The notes: generated from the letters alone by a model not told the origin. A stretch of DNA of 64,000 nucleotides from Roseburia sp. (GCA_023664265.1 JAMPFV010000007.1:17208-81207), one strand, 5' to 3'; positions 40,064 to 49,143 are shown, numbered from the stretch's first letter. A program made the numbers and translations.

Positions 40064-41386
40064 TTATTTCGCAGCCTTCCCCGACGGCTTCACCAGAAAC
40101 AGGCTCAGCAGCAGCGCGATTACATAAAGCACAATCGTCGCATACAGCACGCACTGGTAGCCCGTAGGGTTCACCAGAACGCCGTGAGACTCTACCTCCT
40201 CACCGAAGTGCTGTACAATCCAGTTCGCCATCTGGTTGCCCGTCAGTCCCGCAAAGCCCCATGCCGACAGGGTGATACCATGTATCGCACTGATATTTCC
40301 CATGCCGTAGTGGTCGGAAAGCAGTGTCGGCACATTGGAAAATCCGCCGCCGTACCCCGCGTTTACGACAAAAATCAATCCCAGAACAAGGATAATTAAG
40401 AAGGTATTGCCCTCTCCATTTTTAATACCACCTGTTATCATTACCAGAGCCGTAAATGCGATCGACAGCACGAAAATAATCTTGTAAACCGTGTTTCTGT
40501 CCTTCATGGTGTCCGCCCAAGCCGAAAAACCGAGACGTCCGCCCGCGTTAAATATCGCGGATACTGTCGAGAGAATGCCCGCAAAGCCCGCAAGACCGAT
40601 ACATTTTATGATCATCTTCTCCTGCGAAATCAACGCGAGGCCGCAGGTGATATTGATGTAGAACATCAGCCAGATACCGATATAGTTTGTGATCGGCTTT
40701 GTCTTGATAACGGACATAATGCTCTGGCTTGCCTCCTTCGTCTGCGGCTCATGCCAGTCGTCCGGCTTCTTCAACAGCAGATGCCCGACAAACATCATCA
40801 CGAAATAGACAACCGCCAATATCAAAAACATCTTGTAGATGCCGCCGTCGCCGAGGTTGTCCAGCATCGCCTGCATAATCGGGCTTGCAATCGCCTTCGC
40901 GGCGCCAAAGCCTGCCACGGCCAGACCGGTCGCAAGGCCCTTCCTGTCCTTAAACCACAGCATCAGCGTCTTAACCGGCGACAGATACCCCGTTCCCAGA
41001 CCGACACCCATGATAAAGCCGTAGCACACATAGATACCGATCAACGCCAGCATGCTTCCGCGGTGGGAACCGCCGTAATAAATAAAGAATCCCGTTCCCG
41101 CCATACCTGCGGCAAAGCAGATCGACGCAATCAGAGAGGATTTGTGAATGTCCTTCTCCACAACATTGCCGAGGAACGCCGCCGACATGCCAAGGAAGAA
41201 AATCGCAAAGCTGAACGCCCACTCCGTCGCTCCCTTGGAAAAGCCGATGTAATCGGCAATCTCCTGGCTGAAAATTGACCAACAGTAAACCGTACCTATA
41301 CTGCAATGAAGCAGCAATGCGGGAATTGCCGCGCGAACCCACTTATTGGAGCGCCATCCCTTGTTTTCTTTTGCACTTGCCCCCAT
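40064..41386 (-). CDS. OFA family MFS transporter (oxalate/formate antiporter-like)
   Basis: A 440-residue major facilitator with twelve hydrophobic segments. The start of helix 1, LLLHCSIGTVYCWSIFSQEI, and the loop segment KDRKGLATGLAVAGFGAAKAIASP are typical of the OFA branch, which exchanges or imports small carboxylates. GGAGG lies 9 bases before ATG 41386; the frame to 41461 goes into the intergenic gap. It faces a LacI-type regulator across 131 bp, which suggests control by that regulator. Confidence 0.9.
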   Translation of the reverse strand: MGASAKENKGWRSNKWVRAAIPALLLHCSIGTVYCWSIFSQEIADYIGFSKGATEWAFSFAIFFLGMSAAFLGNVVEKDIHKSSLIASICFAAGMAGTGFFIYYGGSHRGSMLALIGIYVCYGFIMGVGLGTGYLSPVKTLMLWFKDRKGLATGLAVAGFGAAKAIASPIMQAMLDNLGDGGIYKMFLILAVVYFVMMFVGHLLLKKPDDWHEPQTKEASQSIMSVIKTKPITNYIGIWLMFYINITCGLALISQEKMIIKCIGLAGFAGILSTVSAIFNAGGRLGFSAWADTMKDRNTVYKIIFVLSIAFTALVMITGGIKNGEGNTFLIILVLGLIFVVNAGYGGGFSNVPTLLSDHYGMGNISAIHGITLSAWGFAGLTGNQMANWIVQHFGEEVESHGVLVNPTGYQCVLYATIVLYVIALLLSLFLVKPSGKAAK

Positions 41387-41466
41387 TCTTACTAACCTCC
41401 ATCCCTTATTTTGGCAAAAGCCTACTTGTCCTATTTTACACCAAAGCTTTTTAAATTTCAATGCTA

Positions 41467-41495
41467 TTGCAATAATAATTTGGTTTGTATATAAT
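41467..41495 (+). promoter_or_regulatory. Promoter of the LacI-type regulator gene
   Basis: TTGCAA (41467-41472), 17 bases, TATAAT (41490-41495), with a leader of only about 16 bases. The inverted words CCAAA (41440-41444 area) and TTTGG (41479-41483 area) flank it and could belong to an operator. Confidence 0.7.
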
Positions 41496-41517
41496 GATGA
41501 GAAAAAGGAGTTACGGC

Positions 41518-42528
41518 ATGGTCACGATCAAGGATATCGCAAAGCGGCTCGGAATCGCCCCCAGCACGGTCTCAAAGGGACTCAACGACGCCAACGACAT
41601 CAGCCCCGATTTGAAAAAGCTCGTGCTCGACACGGCGATTGAGATGGGCTATGTCACGAAGAAAATGAAAAAAGAAACGCATAAACGGCTCTGCCTGTTT
41701 ATCGAAAATATGCAGTACGAGCAGCCGCAGGACTTCGGCTTTGACATTATCCTCGGCTTCCGTCAGGCTGCGGTGCGGGACAACTGGGAGGTTCATATCG
41801 TGCCGATAACCCCGATTCTGCAGTTGCGCGAGCCCTACGACCGCTATATGCTGCGCAACGGCTATCACGGCGGCTTTCTCGTCGGCTTCGCGCTCAAGGA
41901 CCCTTGGATGAAGCAGCTCGAGACGACGACAATCCCCACCGTCCTTTTTGACAACTGCATCCGCAGGAATCCCAATGTCGCCTATGTGGGCACCGACAGC
42001 TTTGAGGGAATCGACATTGCCATCGAGCACCTGACCGCCCTCGGGCACACCCGAATAGCCCTGCTCAACGGTTCTCCGGACTCCATGATTACCACCGACC
42101 GCTATAACGCGTATGTCCGCAGTATGCAGGAGCACAACCTGTCCGTGGAGGAAGGCCTTGTCGCACACGGCTACTATGTGGAGGAGAGCGCCAAGTACCA
42201 CACCGCCGCCCTGATTCAAAACGGCGCGACCGCCATCCTCTGCGGCAACGATCTGCTGGCCGTCGGCGTGATAAAGGAATGTAAACGGCTGAAGCTAAAG
42301 CTTCCGCGGGATTTGAGCATCATCGGCTTTGACAATCTCCCTGTATCGGAGACGGTCTCCCCCGCGCTCACCACCATCAATCAGAATCGGATTGAGCTGG
42401 GACGCAATTCCTTTGCGGCGCTCTACTGGCTGATCGCAAAGGTGCCAATCTCCAAATCGTTGCTCCGCCCCGAGCTGATTGTCCGCAAGAGCACGGCCCC
42501 GTGTGCCGACAGCCCCGCCCGGCAATAA
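41518..42528 (+). CDS. LacI family transcriptional regulator
   Basis: A 336-residue regulator: N-terminal HTH MVTIKDIAKRLGIAPSTVSK with hinge, then a periplasmic-binding-protein-like sensor domain (GGFLVGFALKDP, YVGTDSFEGIDIAIEHL, AILCGNDLLAVGVIKE, LSIIGFDNLPVSETVSPALTTI). Ligand probably a sugar or derivative. AAGGAG lies 7 bases before ATG 41518. Divergent from the OFA transporter. Its stop is 6 bp from that of lysA on the other strand, without a clear terminator. Confidence 0.92.
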   Translation: MVTIKDIAKRLGIAPSTVSKGLNDANDISPDLKKLVLDTAIEMGYVTKKMKKETHKRLCLFIENMQYEQPQDFGFDIILGFRQAAVRDNWEVHIVPITPILQLREPYDRYMLRNGYHGGFLVGFALKDPWMKQLETTTIPTVLFDNCIRRNPNVAYVGTDSFEGIDIAIEHLTALGHTRIALLNGSPDSMITTDRYNAYVRSMQEHNLSVEEGLVAHGYYVEESAKYHTAALIQNGATAILCGNDLLAVGVIKECKRLKLKLPRDLSIIGFDNLPVSETVSPALTTINQNRIELGRNSFAALYWLIAKVPISKSLLRPELIVRKSTAPCADSPARQ

Positions 42529-42534
42529 CAGCAA

Positions 42535-43803
42535 TCAGTTCACCAGCCTCTTGTAAATGTCGAAGCAGTCAAAGGTCGCGAAGTAATCCTTGGGCGTCTC
42601 CGCACGGCGAATCAACTGCACGCTGCCGTCCTCCTTCAACAGAAGCTCTGCGGACTTGAGCTTGCCATTGTAGTTGTATCCCATCGAAAAGCCGTGCGCT
42701 CCGGTATCATGGATTGCCAGATAGTCGCCTATATCAATCCTTGGCAGCATCCTGTCAATCGCGAATTTATCATTGTTCTCACAGAGCGAGCCTGTCACGT
42801 CGTACTTGTACGCACACGGCTCGTTTTCCTTCCCAAGCACCGTGATATGATGATACGCGCCGTACATTGCGGGGCGCATCAGATTTACCGCGCACGCGTC
42901 AACACCGATATATTCCTTATGCGTATGCTTCTCGTGAATCACCCTTGTAACCAGATGACCGTAGGGCGCCATCATAAAGCGGCCAAGCTCCGTATACAGC
43001 GCCACATCTCCCATTCCCGCGGGAACCAGCACCTCCTCGTAGACCCGCCGCACGCTCTCGCCAATCTGCGCGATGTCGTTGGCCTCCTGCTCCGGCCTGT
43101 AGGGAACGCCGATTCCACCCGAGAGATTGATAAAGCGGATATTGGCTCCCGTCTCGTTTTTCAGCCGCACCGCCGTCTCGAACAGCGTCTTGGCAAGCGT
43201 CGGGTAATATTCGTTCGTCACTGTATTGCTCGCGAGAAACGCATGAATCCCGAAGTTCTTCACACCCTTCTCCTTCAAGATCCGAAAGCCCTCAAAGAGC
43301 TGCTCGGTCGTAAAGCCGTACTTCGCATCCCCCGGGTTATCCATAATGCTGTTGCTGATCTTGAACACCCCGCCCGGGTTATAGCGGCAGGAAATCGTCT
43401 CCGGCAGCGTGCCGATGGTTTTCTCCAGATACGCGATATGCGTAAAGTCGTCCAGATTGATGGTCGCGCCAATCTCGTGCGCGTAGGCAAACTCCTCCGC
43501 GGGCGTGTCATTCGAGGAAAACATAATGTCCTCCCCCGCTATCCCCATCGCGTGGCTGAGCATCAGCTCCGTCATGGACGAACAGTCGCAGCCGCAGCCG
43601 TATTCCCGAAGAAGGTCTATCAGAAACGGGTTGGGCGTCGCCTTCACCGCAAAATATTCCTTAAAGCCCTTGTTCCACGCGAAGGCCTCCTTCACCGCCC
43701 GCGCATTTTCCCGAATGCCCTTTTCGTCATAGATATGGAAGGGCGTCGGATAACGCTCCACAATCTCCTCAATCTGCTTCTTTGTGACAAATGCTTTTTT
43801 CAT
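42535..43803 (-). CDS. lysA: Diaminopimelate decarboxylase family protein
   Basis: A 422-residue PLP enzyme of fold III. Lys of the Schiff base lies in KEYFAVKATPNPFLIDLL; SGGIGVPYRPEQ is the phosphate-binding glycine loop; GSLCENNDKFAIDR holds the catalytic Cys-Glu, and AHGFSMGYNYNGKLKSAELL the conserved C-terminal segment. It decarboxylates meso-DAP to lysine, or a related amino acid. GGAGG lies before the ATG. The gene overlaps the TrmB-like regulator by 4 bases, an uncommon setting for lysA, so a specialised paralogue cannot be ruled out. Confidence 0.87.
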   Translation of the reverse strand: MKKAFVTKKQIEEIVERYPTPFHIYDEKGIRENARAVKEAFAWNKGFKEYFAVKATPNPFLIDLLREYGCGCDCSSMTELMLSHAMGIAGEDIMFSSNDTPAEEFAYAHEIGATINLDDFTHIAYLEKTIGTLPETISCRYNPGGVFKISNSIMDNPGDAKYGFTTEQLFEGFRILKEKGVKNFGIHAFLASNTVTNEYYPTLAKTLFETAVRLKNETGANIRFINLSGGIGVPYRPEQEANDIAQIGESVRRVYEEVLVPAGMGDVALYTELGRFMMAPYGHLVTRVIHEKHTHKEYIGVDACAVNLMRPAMYGAYHHITVLGKENEPCAYKYDVTGSLCENNDKFAIDRMLPRIDIGDYLAIHDTGAHGFSMGYNYNGKLKSAELLLKEDGSVQLIRRAETPKDYFATFDCFDIYKRLVN

Positions 43804-44528
43804 AACTGTTTCCTTCCTCCCGTCAACTCGATCAATCGTATTTCATTTTTCAGAGAATCCTTGAAAACCCTCACGAAATTCTTCTGCCCGCAGTACAGGC
43901 AGCTATCCGTGTCCGCCCCCGTCATGTCTCCCGTGAGCACATGCGTGGAATCCACAATCAGCCGTATCTGCCCGTCCCTGTTTCCGGTAATATACACGAT
44001 GCTGCCCGCAATCTCCTCCTCAAACGGTTCATCCACCAGCAGGACAAGCTTTTTCCCCGAGGCAGTCAGACGCGTCAGCGGCTCCCGAAGCGGCTCAAGG
44101 TATTTTGTCTCCATCGCGATATAGGCCCGATACGCCACGTGCTCCAGCATGGTATAAATCTTGTCCATAATGTGCCTGTGCCCGCTTATGGTGATGTAGC
44201 CGTCGCATTCCGCGTCCGCGCGCGGTATCTCGCTGATCAGCACATGGCTCAACTGTTCCAGTCGGCGAATCCTGTTTTGGCAGAAGTCGCCCACCTCGAC
44301 GGCGATATATTTGTTGGTGCTGCCCTCGAGCAGATACGCCGCACCCTCCTCCACCAGCCCCGCCAGCGCGCTGTAGACGTTGGAGCGGGATATCCCCGTC
44401 AGCTTGGAGACCTCATATCCCGATAACTCCTTATTTCTCATCAGGCAAAGGTAGATAACCGCCTCCTGTCTGGTAAGCCCGAACTGCATCAGCTTCTCCG
44501 CCAATGCTCCCGAAGCCGCACTTTCCAC
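43800..44528 (-). CDS. TrmB-like HTH regulator
   Basis: A protein of about 242 residues: winged HTH (LMQFGLTRQEAVIYLCLMRN, LSGYEVSKLTGISRSNVYSA) followed by a coiled segment and a ligand-sensor part as in TrmB proteins, which bind sugars or other metabolites. Start choice: the longest frame (TTG 44606) begins in the -35 box, so a start after the promoter is needed; GTG 44528 with AAGGCGG upstream is chosen, and ATG 44489 with GGAG is the alternative. The end overlaps lysA by 4 bases. An imperfect palindrome overlaps the transcription start, fitting autoregulation. Confidence 0.8.
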   Translation of the reverse strand: MESAASGALAEKLMQFGLTRQEAVIYLCLMRNKELSGYEVSKLTGISRSNVYSALAGLVEEGAAYLLEGSTNKYIAVEVGDFCQNRIRRLEQLSHVLISEIPRADAECDGYITISGHRHIMDKIYTMLEHVAYRAYIAMETKYLEPLREPLTRLTASGKKLVLLVDEPFEEEIAGSIVYITGNRDGQIRLIVDSTHVLTGDMTGADTDSCLYCGQKNFVRVFKDSLKNEIRLIELTGGRKQL

Positions 44529-44559
44529 CCGCTTCACCGCCTTTTCAACATATTCCTTA

Positions 44560-44579
44560 GTGGTTCTCTTTAGGAACAC
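44560..44579 (-). promoter_or_regulatory. Putative operator of the TrmB-like regulator
   Basis: On the minus strand GTGTTCCTAAAGAGAACCAC, an imperfect palindrome with 6 of 8 arm bases paired. It overlaps the -10 box and the expected transcription start. Confidence 0.45.
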
Positions 44580-44606
44580 TATACTATGTGTCCACGGAAA
44601 AGTCAA
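44578..44606 (-). promoter_or_regulatory. Promoter of the TrmB-lysA operon
   Basis: On the minus strand TTGACT (44601-44606), 17 bases, TATAGT (44578-44583). Confidence 0.7.
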
Positions 44607-44674
44607 GTCATCTGTTTTTATCTACAGGAACTGTTACGAAATTACTATAGTCGTGGTGACCGTCAGGAAAGAAC

Positions 44675-44703
44675 TTGCCACCCTATCCATTATTCGGTAT
44701 AAT
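44675..44703 (+). promoter_or_regulatory. Promoter of kduD, upstream of the repeat element
   Basis: TTGCCA (44675-44680), 17 bases, TATAAT (44698-44703). Transcription would begin near 44710, so the full 143-bp repeat element would be transcribed as leader of kduD. Confidence 0.65.
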
Positions 44704-44718
44704 GGGATATAGAATATA

Positions 44719-44861
44719 GGGAAACGCTGATTAAAGCGTTTCCCGCACCGGATTTGCGTTGCGAAGCAACATTTTCCCAAATCGAACTTTGTTCGATTGC
44801 AAATCCGTGTGCATCCGCCGGAGGCTCTAAGGAAGCGGTGATTTAATCGGCGCTTCCTTAG
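44719..44861. repeat. Dispersed structured intergenic repeat, copy B (143 bp)
   Basis: Inverted relative to copy A. It starts with GGGAAACGC/GCGTTTCCC (44719-44744) and ends with CTAAGGAAGCG/CGCTTCCTTAG (44827-44861). The middle matches copy A except for an extra small hairpin with the palindrome ATCGAAC...GTTCGAT inserted near 44780. Both copies keep the TTAAT-type loops and stems while some stem bases differ on both sides, as expected if the RNA fold matters. Confidence 0.85.
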
Positions 44862-44910
44862 AAAGGTCATTATGAAACCCGCTGTTCATCCACAGAAAGG
44901 AAAAAACACT

Positions 44911-45672
44911 ATGTCACTTGATCTGTTTTCATTGAAAGGAAAAACCGCCCTTGTAACAGGGGCCAACACCGGACTCGGACAGGGAATCTGCGTCGCCTAT
45001 GCAGAGGCGGGCGCACGGGTCATCGGCGTCGCGCGCAGAAGCTGTCAGGAAACCGCAGACAAGATTGCCGCCGTCTCGGGAGACTTCACGGAAATTATCG
45101 CGGATTTGTCGGATCTGTCCGCCATTCCCTACATTGCACAGGAGGCTGCCAAAGCCTGCGGCCGTGTTGACATCCTCGTCAACAACGCAGGCATCATCAA
45201 GCGGTGCGACGCCGCCGACGTGACCGTCGAGGACTGGGACGCCGTCATCAATATTAATGAGAAAATCGTATTCTTCCTCTGCCAGACCTTTGCCAAGGGA
45301 TGGATTGACGACCAAAAGGGCGGGAAAATCATCAATATTGCCTCCATGCTCAGCTATCAGGGCGGCGTGCGGGTGCCTGCCTACGCGGCAAGCAAGAGCG
45401 CCATCATGGGAATCACCAAGGCGCTTGCAAATGAGTGGGCCATCCATGGCATCAACGTAAACGCCATCGCCCCCGGCTATATGGCGACCAACAACACGGA
45501 AAATCTGCGAAAGGACGGTCAGCGAAGCGACGAAATCCTGTCGCGCATCCCCGCGGGACGCTGGGGAACCCCCGAGGACATCACGGGCGCCGCTGTTTTC
45601 CTGGCCTCGGACGCTTCCGCATATGTGCACGGCTTCACGCTTGCGGTTGACGGCGGATGGCTTGCCCGGTAA
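44911..45672 (+). CDS. kduD: 2-dehydro-3-deoxy-D-gluconate 5-dehydrogenase KduD (SDR)
   Basis: A 253-residue short-chain dehydrogenase. MSLDLFSLKGKTALVTGANT holds the GxxxGxG cofactor loop (GANTGLGQG), ILVNNAGIIKR the NNAG motif, and INIASMLSYQGGVRVPAYAASKSA the Ser-Tyr-Lys triad (Y..SK). Together with DVTVEDWDAVININ and the C-terminal ASDASAYVHG segment, it matches KduD, which acts in uronate (pectin/glycosaminoglycan) breakdown. ATG 44911, with AGGA about 10 bases before, fits KduD proteins; ATG 44872 would add 13 residues. No other uronate gene adjoins. Confidence 0.88.
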   Translation: MSLDLFSLKGKTALVTGANTGLGQGICVAYAEAGARVIGVARRSCQETADKIAAVSGDFTEIIADLSDLSAIPYIAQEAAKACGRVDILVNNAGIIKRCDAADVTVEDWDAVININEKIVFFLCQTFAKGWIDDQKGGKIINIASMLSYQGGVRVPAYAASKSAIMGITKALANEWAIHGINVNAIAPGYMATNNTENLRKDGQRSDEILSRIPAGRWGTPEDITGAAVFLASDASAYVHGFTLAVDGGWLAR

Positions 45673-45675
45673 AAA

Positions 45676-45738
45676 AATCGTCGCTCGGCAGCGACGATTA
45701 AGAGAATGCGAAGCGTTTAAAAAACGCTTTGCATTCTC
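45676..45738. terminator. Two tandem hairpins after kduD
   Basis: AATCGTCGCT/AGCGACGATT (45676-45699, 4-base loop) is followed by GAGAATGC..GCATTCTC (45702-45738), whose stem continues with AAGCGTTT/AAACGCTT. They lie directly after the kduD stop and probably end transcription, although the T-run is short. Confidence 0.6.
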
Positions 45739-45814
45739 CTTGAATAATTCACACTATCGCAATTTTCTAATAAAACATTCACACCAAAGCAAGTCGGAAT
45801 TGCGGAAAAATGCT

Positions 45815-46381
45815 CTAATCATCGTTCCTCTGCCACTCTGATCTCAGCAATGCATAATAACACGCGTCACAGATTCCCTGATTATTTCGATCCGCGCTGT
45901 GCAGGGTTCCCTCGTACTTCATCCCACATTTTTCCATAACTCTGCCTGAGTTCGGATTTCTCGGATCATGCCTCGCTTCGATTCGATTTGCGCCCACCAC
46001 GTCAAAGAGAAACGCCATAACGGCCTTCAGCGCCTCCGCTGTAATCCCCTTATGCCACCAGTCTCTCCCGATGCAATAGCCGATATGTACCATCCCGACA
46101 TCTTCTCTCATATTTACTACGGCCATATCGCCAATCGGCGCGTCGCCATTGTCCCTCAACACAACAGCCCAGTGATAATAGCTCTTGTCGGAATACTGCC
46201 TGACCCAATCCGCCATTACCCATCGGCTAACTTCCACATCTGAATGCGTCGGCCACGTCAGGTATTTGGTGACTGCCTCATCGGATGCCCAATTCTCATA
46301 CATTGCGGCGGCATCCTCAACCGTGTATCTTCTCAGAATCAATCTGTCCGTCTCTAATCTCTGCGTCCCGCAATGCTCCAT
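45815..46381 (-). CDS. GNAT acetyltransferase (RimJ/RimL-like)
   Basis: A 188-residue GNAT enzyme of the RimJ/RimL/YdaF branch: TDRLILRRYTVEDAAAMYENW at the start, IGYCIGRDWWHKGITAEAL with the acetyl-CoA loop, and NRIEARHDPRNPNSGRVMEK near the end. The acceptor is likely a ribosomal or other protein N-terminus or a small amine; not predictable. GGAG lies 8 bases before the ATG. Confidence 0.9.
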   Translation of the reverse strand: MEHCGTQRLETDRLILRRYTVEDAAAMYENWASDEAVTKYLTWPTHSDVEVSRWVMADWVRQYSDKSYYHWAVVLRDNGDAPIGDMAVVNMREDVGMVHIGYCIGRDWWHKGITAEALKAVMAFLFDVVGANRIEARHDPRNPNSGRVMEKCGMKYEGTLHSADRNNQGICDACYYALLRSEWQRNDD

Positions 46382-46436
46382 CCCCTATTCTCCATTTCCG
46401 CGCACGCTCTTTACACAACGCATTCAAAATACCGCT

Positions 46437-46967
46437 CTATCTCAGCACCTTAATCTCGGGATAGTACTCCAATCCCACTTTCCCGATGATAGCCGACCGC
46501 TCCACAAATTTATTGTTCCAATACCTCGAATCCCACGAATTGCTGCGATTGTCACCCATCATAAAATAACATCCGTCAGGTATCGTATACGGGCCAAAGT
46601 CCTCATAAAACACATTTTCCGTATAGTCCTCTATCGCCGTGCCATCAATATAGACTTGTCCGTCAATCCCCTCTATTGTCTCCCCCGGCAGTCCCATCAC
46701 CCGCTTTAAATACAAGGTCTCGCCGTCATCCGGATAATAAAACGACACAATATCTCCCCGCTGCGGCGTGCTGCACACATATGCAAGCCGATTGATGACA
46801 ATCCTGCTCCCCGTCTCCACCGTCTGCTCCATCGAGCCGGACGGGACAACCGCGCAGGCCACAACCGTATTCTTAATCAACATGGACACCAGCAACGCAA
46901 AAAATACGGCCTTCGACCACTCCAAAACCTCTCTCAACACGCTGTTCACATGTCTGTCTCTCCTCAT
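46437..46967 (-). CDS. lepB: Signal peptidase I
   Basis: A 176-residue membrane-bound serine peptidase that removes Sec signal peptides. One N-terminal membrane helix (AVFFALLVSMLIKNTVVACA), then VVPSGSMEQTVETGSRI with the nucleophile Ser, LYLKRVMGLPGETI with the general base Lys, and MMGDNRSNSWDSRYW (box E). The start at 46967 has GAGGGG 4 bases upstream and follows the ung stop by 8 bp; the longer frame would overlap ung. Confidence 0.93.
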   Translation of the reverse strand: MRRDRHVNSVLREVLEWSKAVFFALLVSMLIKNTVVACAVVPSGSMEQTVETGSRIVINRLAYVCSTPQRGDIVSFYYPDDGETLYLKRVMGLPGETIEGIDGQVYIDGTAIEDYTENVFYEDFGPYTIPDGCYFMMGDNRSNSWDSRYWNNKFVERSAIIGKVGLEYYPEIKVLR

Positions 46968-46975
46968 AAAACCCC

Positions 46976-47653
46976 TCACAAATTCTCTATCTGCCAATCA
47001 ATCGGCTCCACCCCGTTCGCCTGCAAAAATTCATTCGCCTGACTGAAATGCTTACACCCAAAGAACCCTCGGTAGGCAGACAGCGGACTTGGATGCGGCG
47101 CCTTCAAAATCAAATGCTTGGGGTTCGTGAGCATCGGTATCTTGCTCTGTGCAGGCTTTCCCCACAAGAAATATACAATCGGCCTGTCCTGCGCATTCAC
47201 AGCCTGAATCACCGCGTCCGTAAACTGCTCCCAGCCGTGCCCCTGATGCGAGTTGGCCTGATGTGCACGCACGGTCAGCACCGTATTCAACAAAAGCACA
47301 CCCTGATCCGCCCACTTCTTGAGATACCCGTTGTTCGGTATGTAACAGCCCAAATCCTCTTGAAGCTCCTTATATATATTCTGGAGTGAGGGCGGTATCT
47401 CCGACTGGCTCGGCAGCACCGAGAAGCTCAGCCCGTGCGCCTGATTCACGTTGTGATAAGGATCCTGCCCCAGCAGCAGCACCTTCACCTTGCTAAGCGG
47501 CGTGAAATGAAACGCGTTGAAAATATCGTCCGCGGGCGGATAAATGACCGCCTTGCTGTACTCGTCCTTCACAAAAGTAAACAGCTCCCTGTAATAAGGC
47601 TTGCGAAATTCCCCACTGATGGAATCCAACCAATCATTATCTATCATTGCCAT
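46976..47653 (-). CDS. ung: Uracil-DNA glycosylase (family 1)
   Basis: A 225-residue repair enzyme that excises uracil from DNA. VLLLGQDPYHNVNQAHGLSFS holds the catalytic Asp and the water-activating loop; APHPSPLSAYRGFFGCKHFS is the minor-groove Leu loop with the catalytic His; GVLLLNTVLTVRAHQANSHQ is also typical. GGGGAG lies 7 bases before the ATG. Co-directional with lepB, 8 bp apart. Confidence 0.96.
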   Translation of the reverse strand: MAMIDNDWLDSISGEFRKPYYRELFTFVKDEYSKAVIYPPADDIFNAFHFTPLSKVKVLLLGQDPYHNVNQAHGLSFSVLPSQSEIPPSLQNIYKELQEDLGCYIPNNGYLKKWADQGVLLLNTVLTVRAHQANSHQGHGWEQFTDAVIQAVNAQDRPIVYFLWGKPAQSKIPMLTNPKHLILKAPHPSPLSAYRGFFGCKHFSQANEFLQANGVEPIDWQIENL

Positions 47654-47714
47654 AACCGCACTCCCCTTTTCATTTTAATCTTCTATGCCAAAGCTCTCTT
47701 GCGCAGGCGATTTC

Positions 47715-48482
47715 TCATCTGCAATTCCGTACCGATACGCCTTTCTCGCTGAGATAGCGCTTCACTTCCCTGATTTCAAGCTCCCTGAAGTGAAACAGCG
47801 AGGCCGCGAGCGCCGCGTCCGCCTTTCCGCGGCTGAGCGCGTCATAAAAGTGCTCCGGCGCGCCCGCACCGCCGGAGGCGATGACCGGAATGGACACATT
47901 CTCCGACACCTGCCTTGTCAGCTCGATGTCATAGCCGTTTTTTGTCCCGTCACAGTCCATGCTCGTCAGCAGGATTTCCCCTGCGCCAAGCGCGTCCGCC
48001 TTCATCGCCCACTCCACCGCGTCAATCCCCATGTCCACGCGGCCACCGTTCTTGTAGATATTCCAGCCCGAGCCGTCCGCCCTGCGCTTTGCGTCAATCG
48101 CAACCACCACACACTGACTGCCGAACTTGTCCGCCGCCTCACTCACCAGAGACGGGTTCATAATCGCCGCGCTGTTCACGGCCACCTTGTCCGCGCCCTC
48201 GCGCAGAATCGCCCGAAAATCGTCAACCGTCCGAATCCCGCCGCCCACGGTAAACGGGATGAAAACGCGCTCCGCCACCCGCCGAACCATATCAACCTTT
48301 GTCGCGCGGTTGTCTGAGGACGCCGTAATATCGAGAAAAACCACCTCGTCCGCACCCTCCCTGTCATAGGCCGCCGCAATCTCTACAGGGTCGCCCGCAT
48401 CTATCAGATTCACAAAATTTACGCCCTTTACAACACGCCCGTTATTGACGTCAAGGCACGGAATAATTCTTTTTGTATACAT
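47715..48482 (-). CDS. hisF: Imidazole glycerol phosphate synthase subunit HisF
   Basis: A 255-residue TIM barrel that joins ammonia with PRFAR to give IGP and [24 protein letters not shown] holds the catalytic Asp, [21 protein letters not shown] and [13 protein letters not shown] the phosphate sites, and [16 protein letters not shown] the second catalytic Asp. The glutaminase partner hisH lies 11 bp upstream; the other his genes are not in the window. GGAGGAG lies before the ATG. Confidence 0.96.
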   Translation of the reverse strand: MYTKRIIPCLDVNNGRVVKGVNFVNLIDAGDPVEIAAAYDREGADEVVFLDITASSDNRATKVDMVRRVAERVFIPFTVGGGIRTVDDFRAILREGADKVAVNSAAIMNPSLVSEAADKFGSQCVVVAIDAKRRADGSGWNIYKNGGRVDMGIDAVEWAMKADALGAGEILLTSMDCDGTKNGYDIELTRQVSENVSIPVIASGGAGAPEHFYDALSRGKADAALAASLFHFRELEIREVKRYLSEKGVSVRNCR

Positions 48483-48493
48483 AGTCTCCTCCG

Positions 48494-49096
48494 TTAAATC
48501 GTCACAAACCGCTTCAAAATATGCAGGCCGACCTCCGAGCTTTTCTCGGGATGGAACTGACAGGCAAATACATTGCCTTTCTCCACGGACGCGTGAATAT
48601 GCGCCGCATACTCCGTCGCCGCGACAACAATTTTCGGCTCCTGCGCCTCCAGATAATAGGAATGGACAAAGTACACATAAGCGCCCTCCTCAAGCCCCGA
48701 AAAGAGCCTGCCCTTATTCGGGAAGCTCAGCGAATTCCAACCGATATGGGGAACCTTTAAGCCCTTATCCGGAATGCGCAGGATTCTGCCCTTCAGGATT
48801 CCAAGCCCCCGCACCCCCGGCGACTCCTCACTGGACTCAAACAAAAGCTGTAGGCCGAGACAGATTCCCAGAAAAGGGATTTCCCTCCTCACAACCTCAT
48901 TGATAACCGTCTCCAACCCGTAGCTTCTGAGCTTTTCCATCGCGTCCCCGAAAGCGCCCACCCCCGGGAGCACCACTCTGTCCGCTCCCAGAATCTCCTC
49001 CTTGTCTCTGGTGATAACGGCCTCCTCGCCCAACGCGATAAACGCCTTTTCGACGCTCTTAATATTCCCCGCGTCATAATCAATGATTGCTACCAT
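48494..49096 (-). CDS. hisH: Imidazole glycerol phosphate synthase subunit HisH
   Basis: A 200-residue class I glutamine amidotransferase subunit. [36 protein letters not shown] with the nucleophile Cys (GICLGLQ) and [14 protein letters not shown] with His and Glu make the triad. It feeds ammonia to HisF, encoded next. GAGGTG lies just before the ATG. The upstream neighbour is a DUF2442 gene, 47 bp away. Confidence 0.96.
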   Translation of the reverse strand: MVAIIDYDAGNIKSVEKAFIALGEEAVITRDKEEILGADRVVLPGVGAFGDAMEKLRSYGLETVINEVVRREIPFLGICLGLQLLFESSEESPGVRGLGILKGRILRIPDKGLKVPHIGWNSLSFPNKGRLFSGLEEGAYVYFVHSYYLEAQEPKIVVAATEYAAHIHASVEKGNVFACQFHPEKSSEVGLHILKRFVTI

Positions 49097-49143
49097 GTTT
49101 CACCTCATTTCTGCGCTGTTTTAATGGCTCAGCTTTGCTGAGA

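Noticed and set aside
44620..44640. GGAACTGTTACG, similar to the end of the MITE-like element
   Set aside because: Only about ten bases match and there is no partner repeat nearby; chance is likely.
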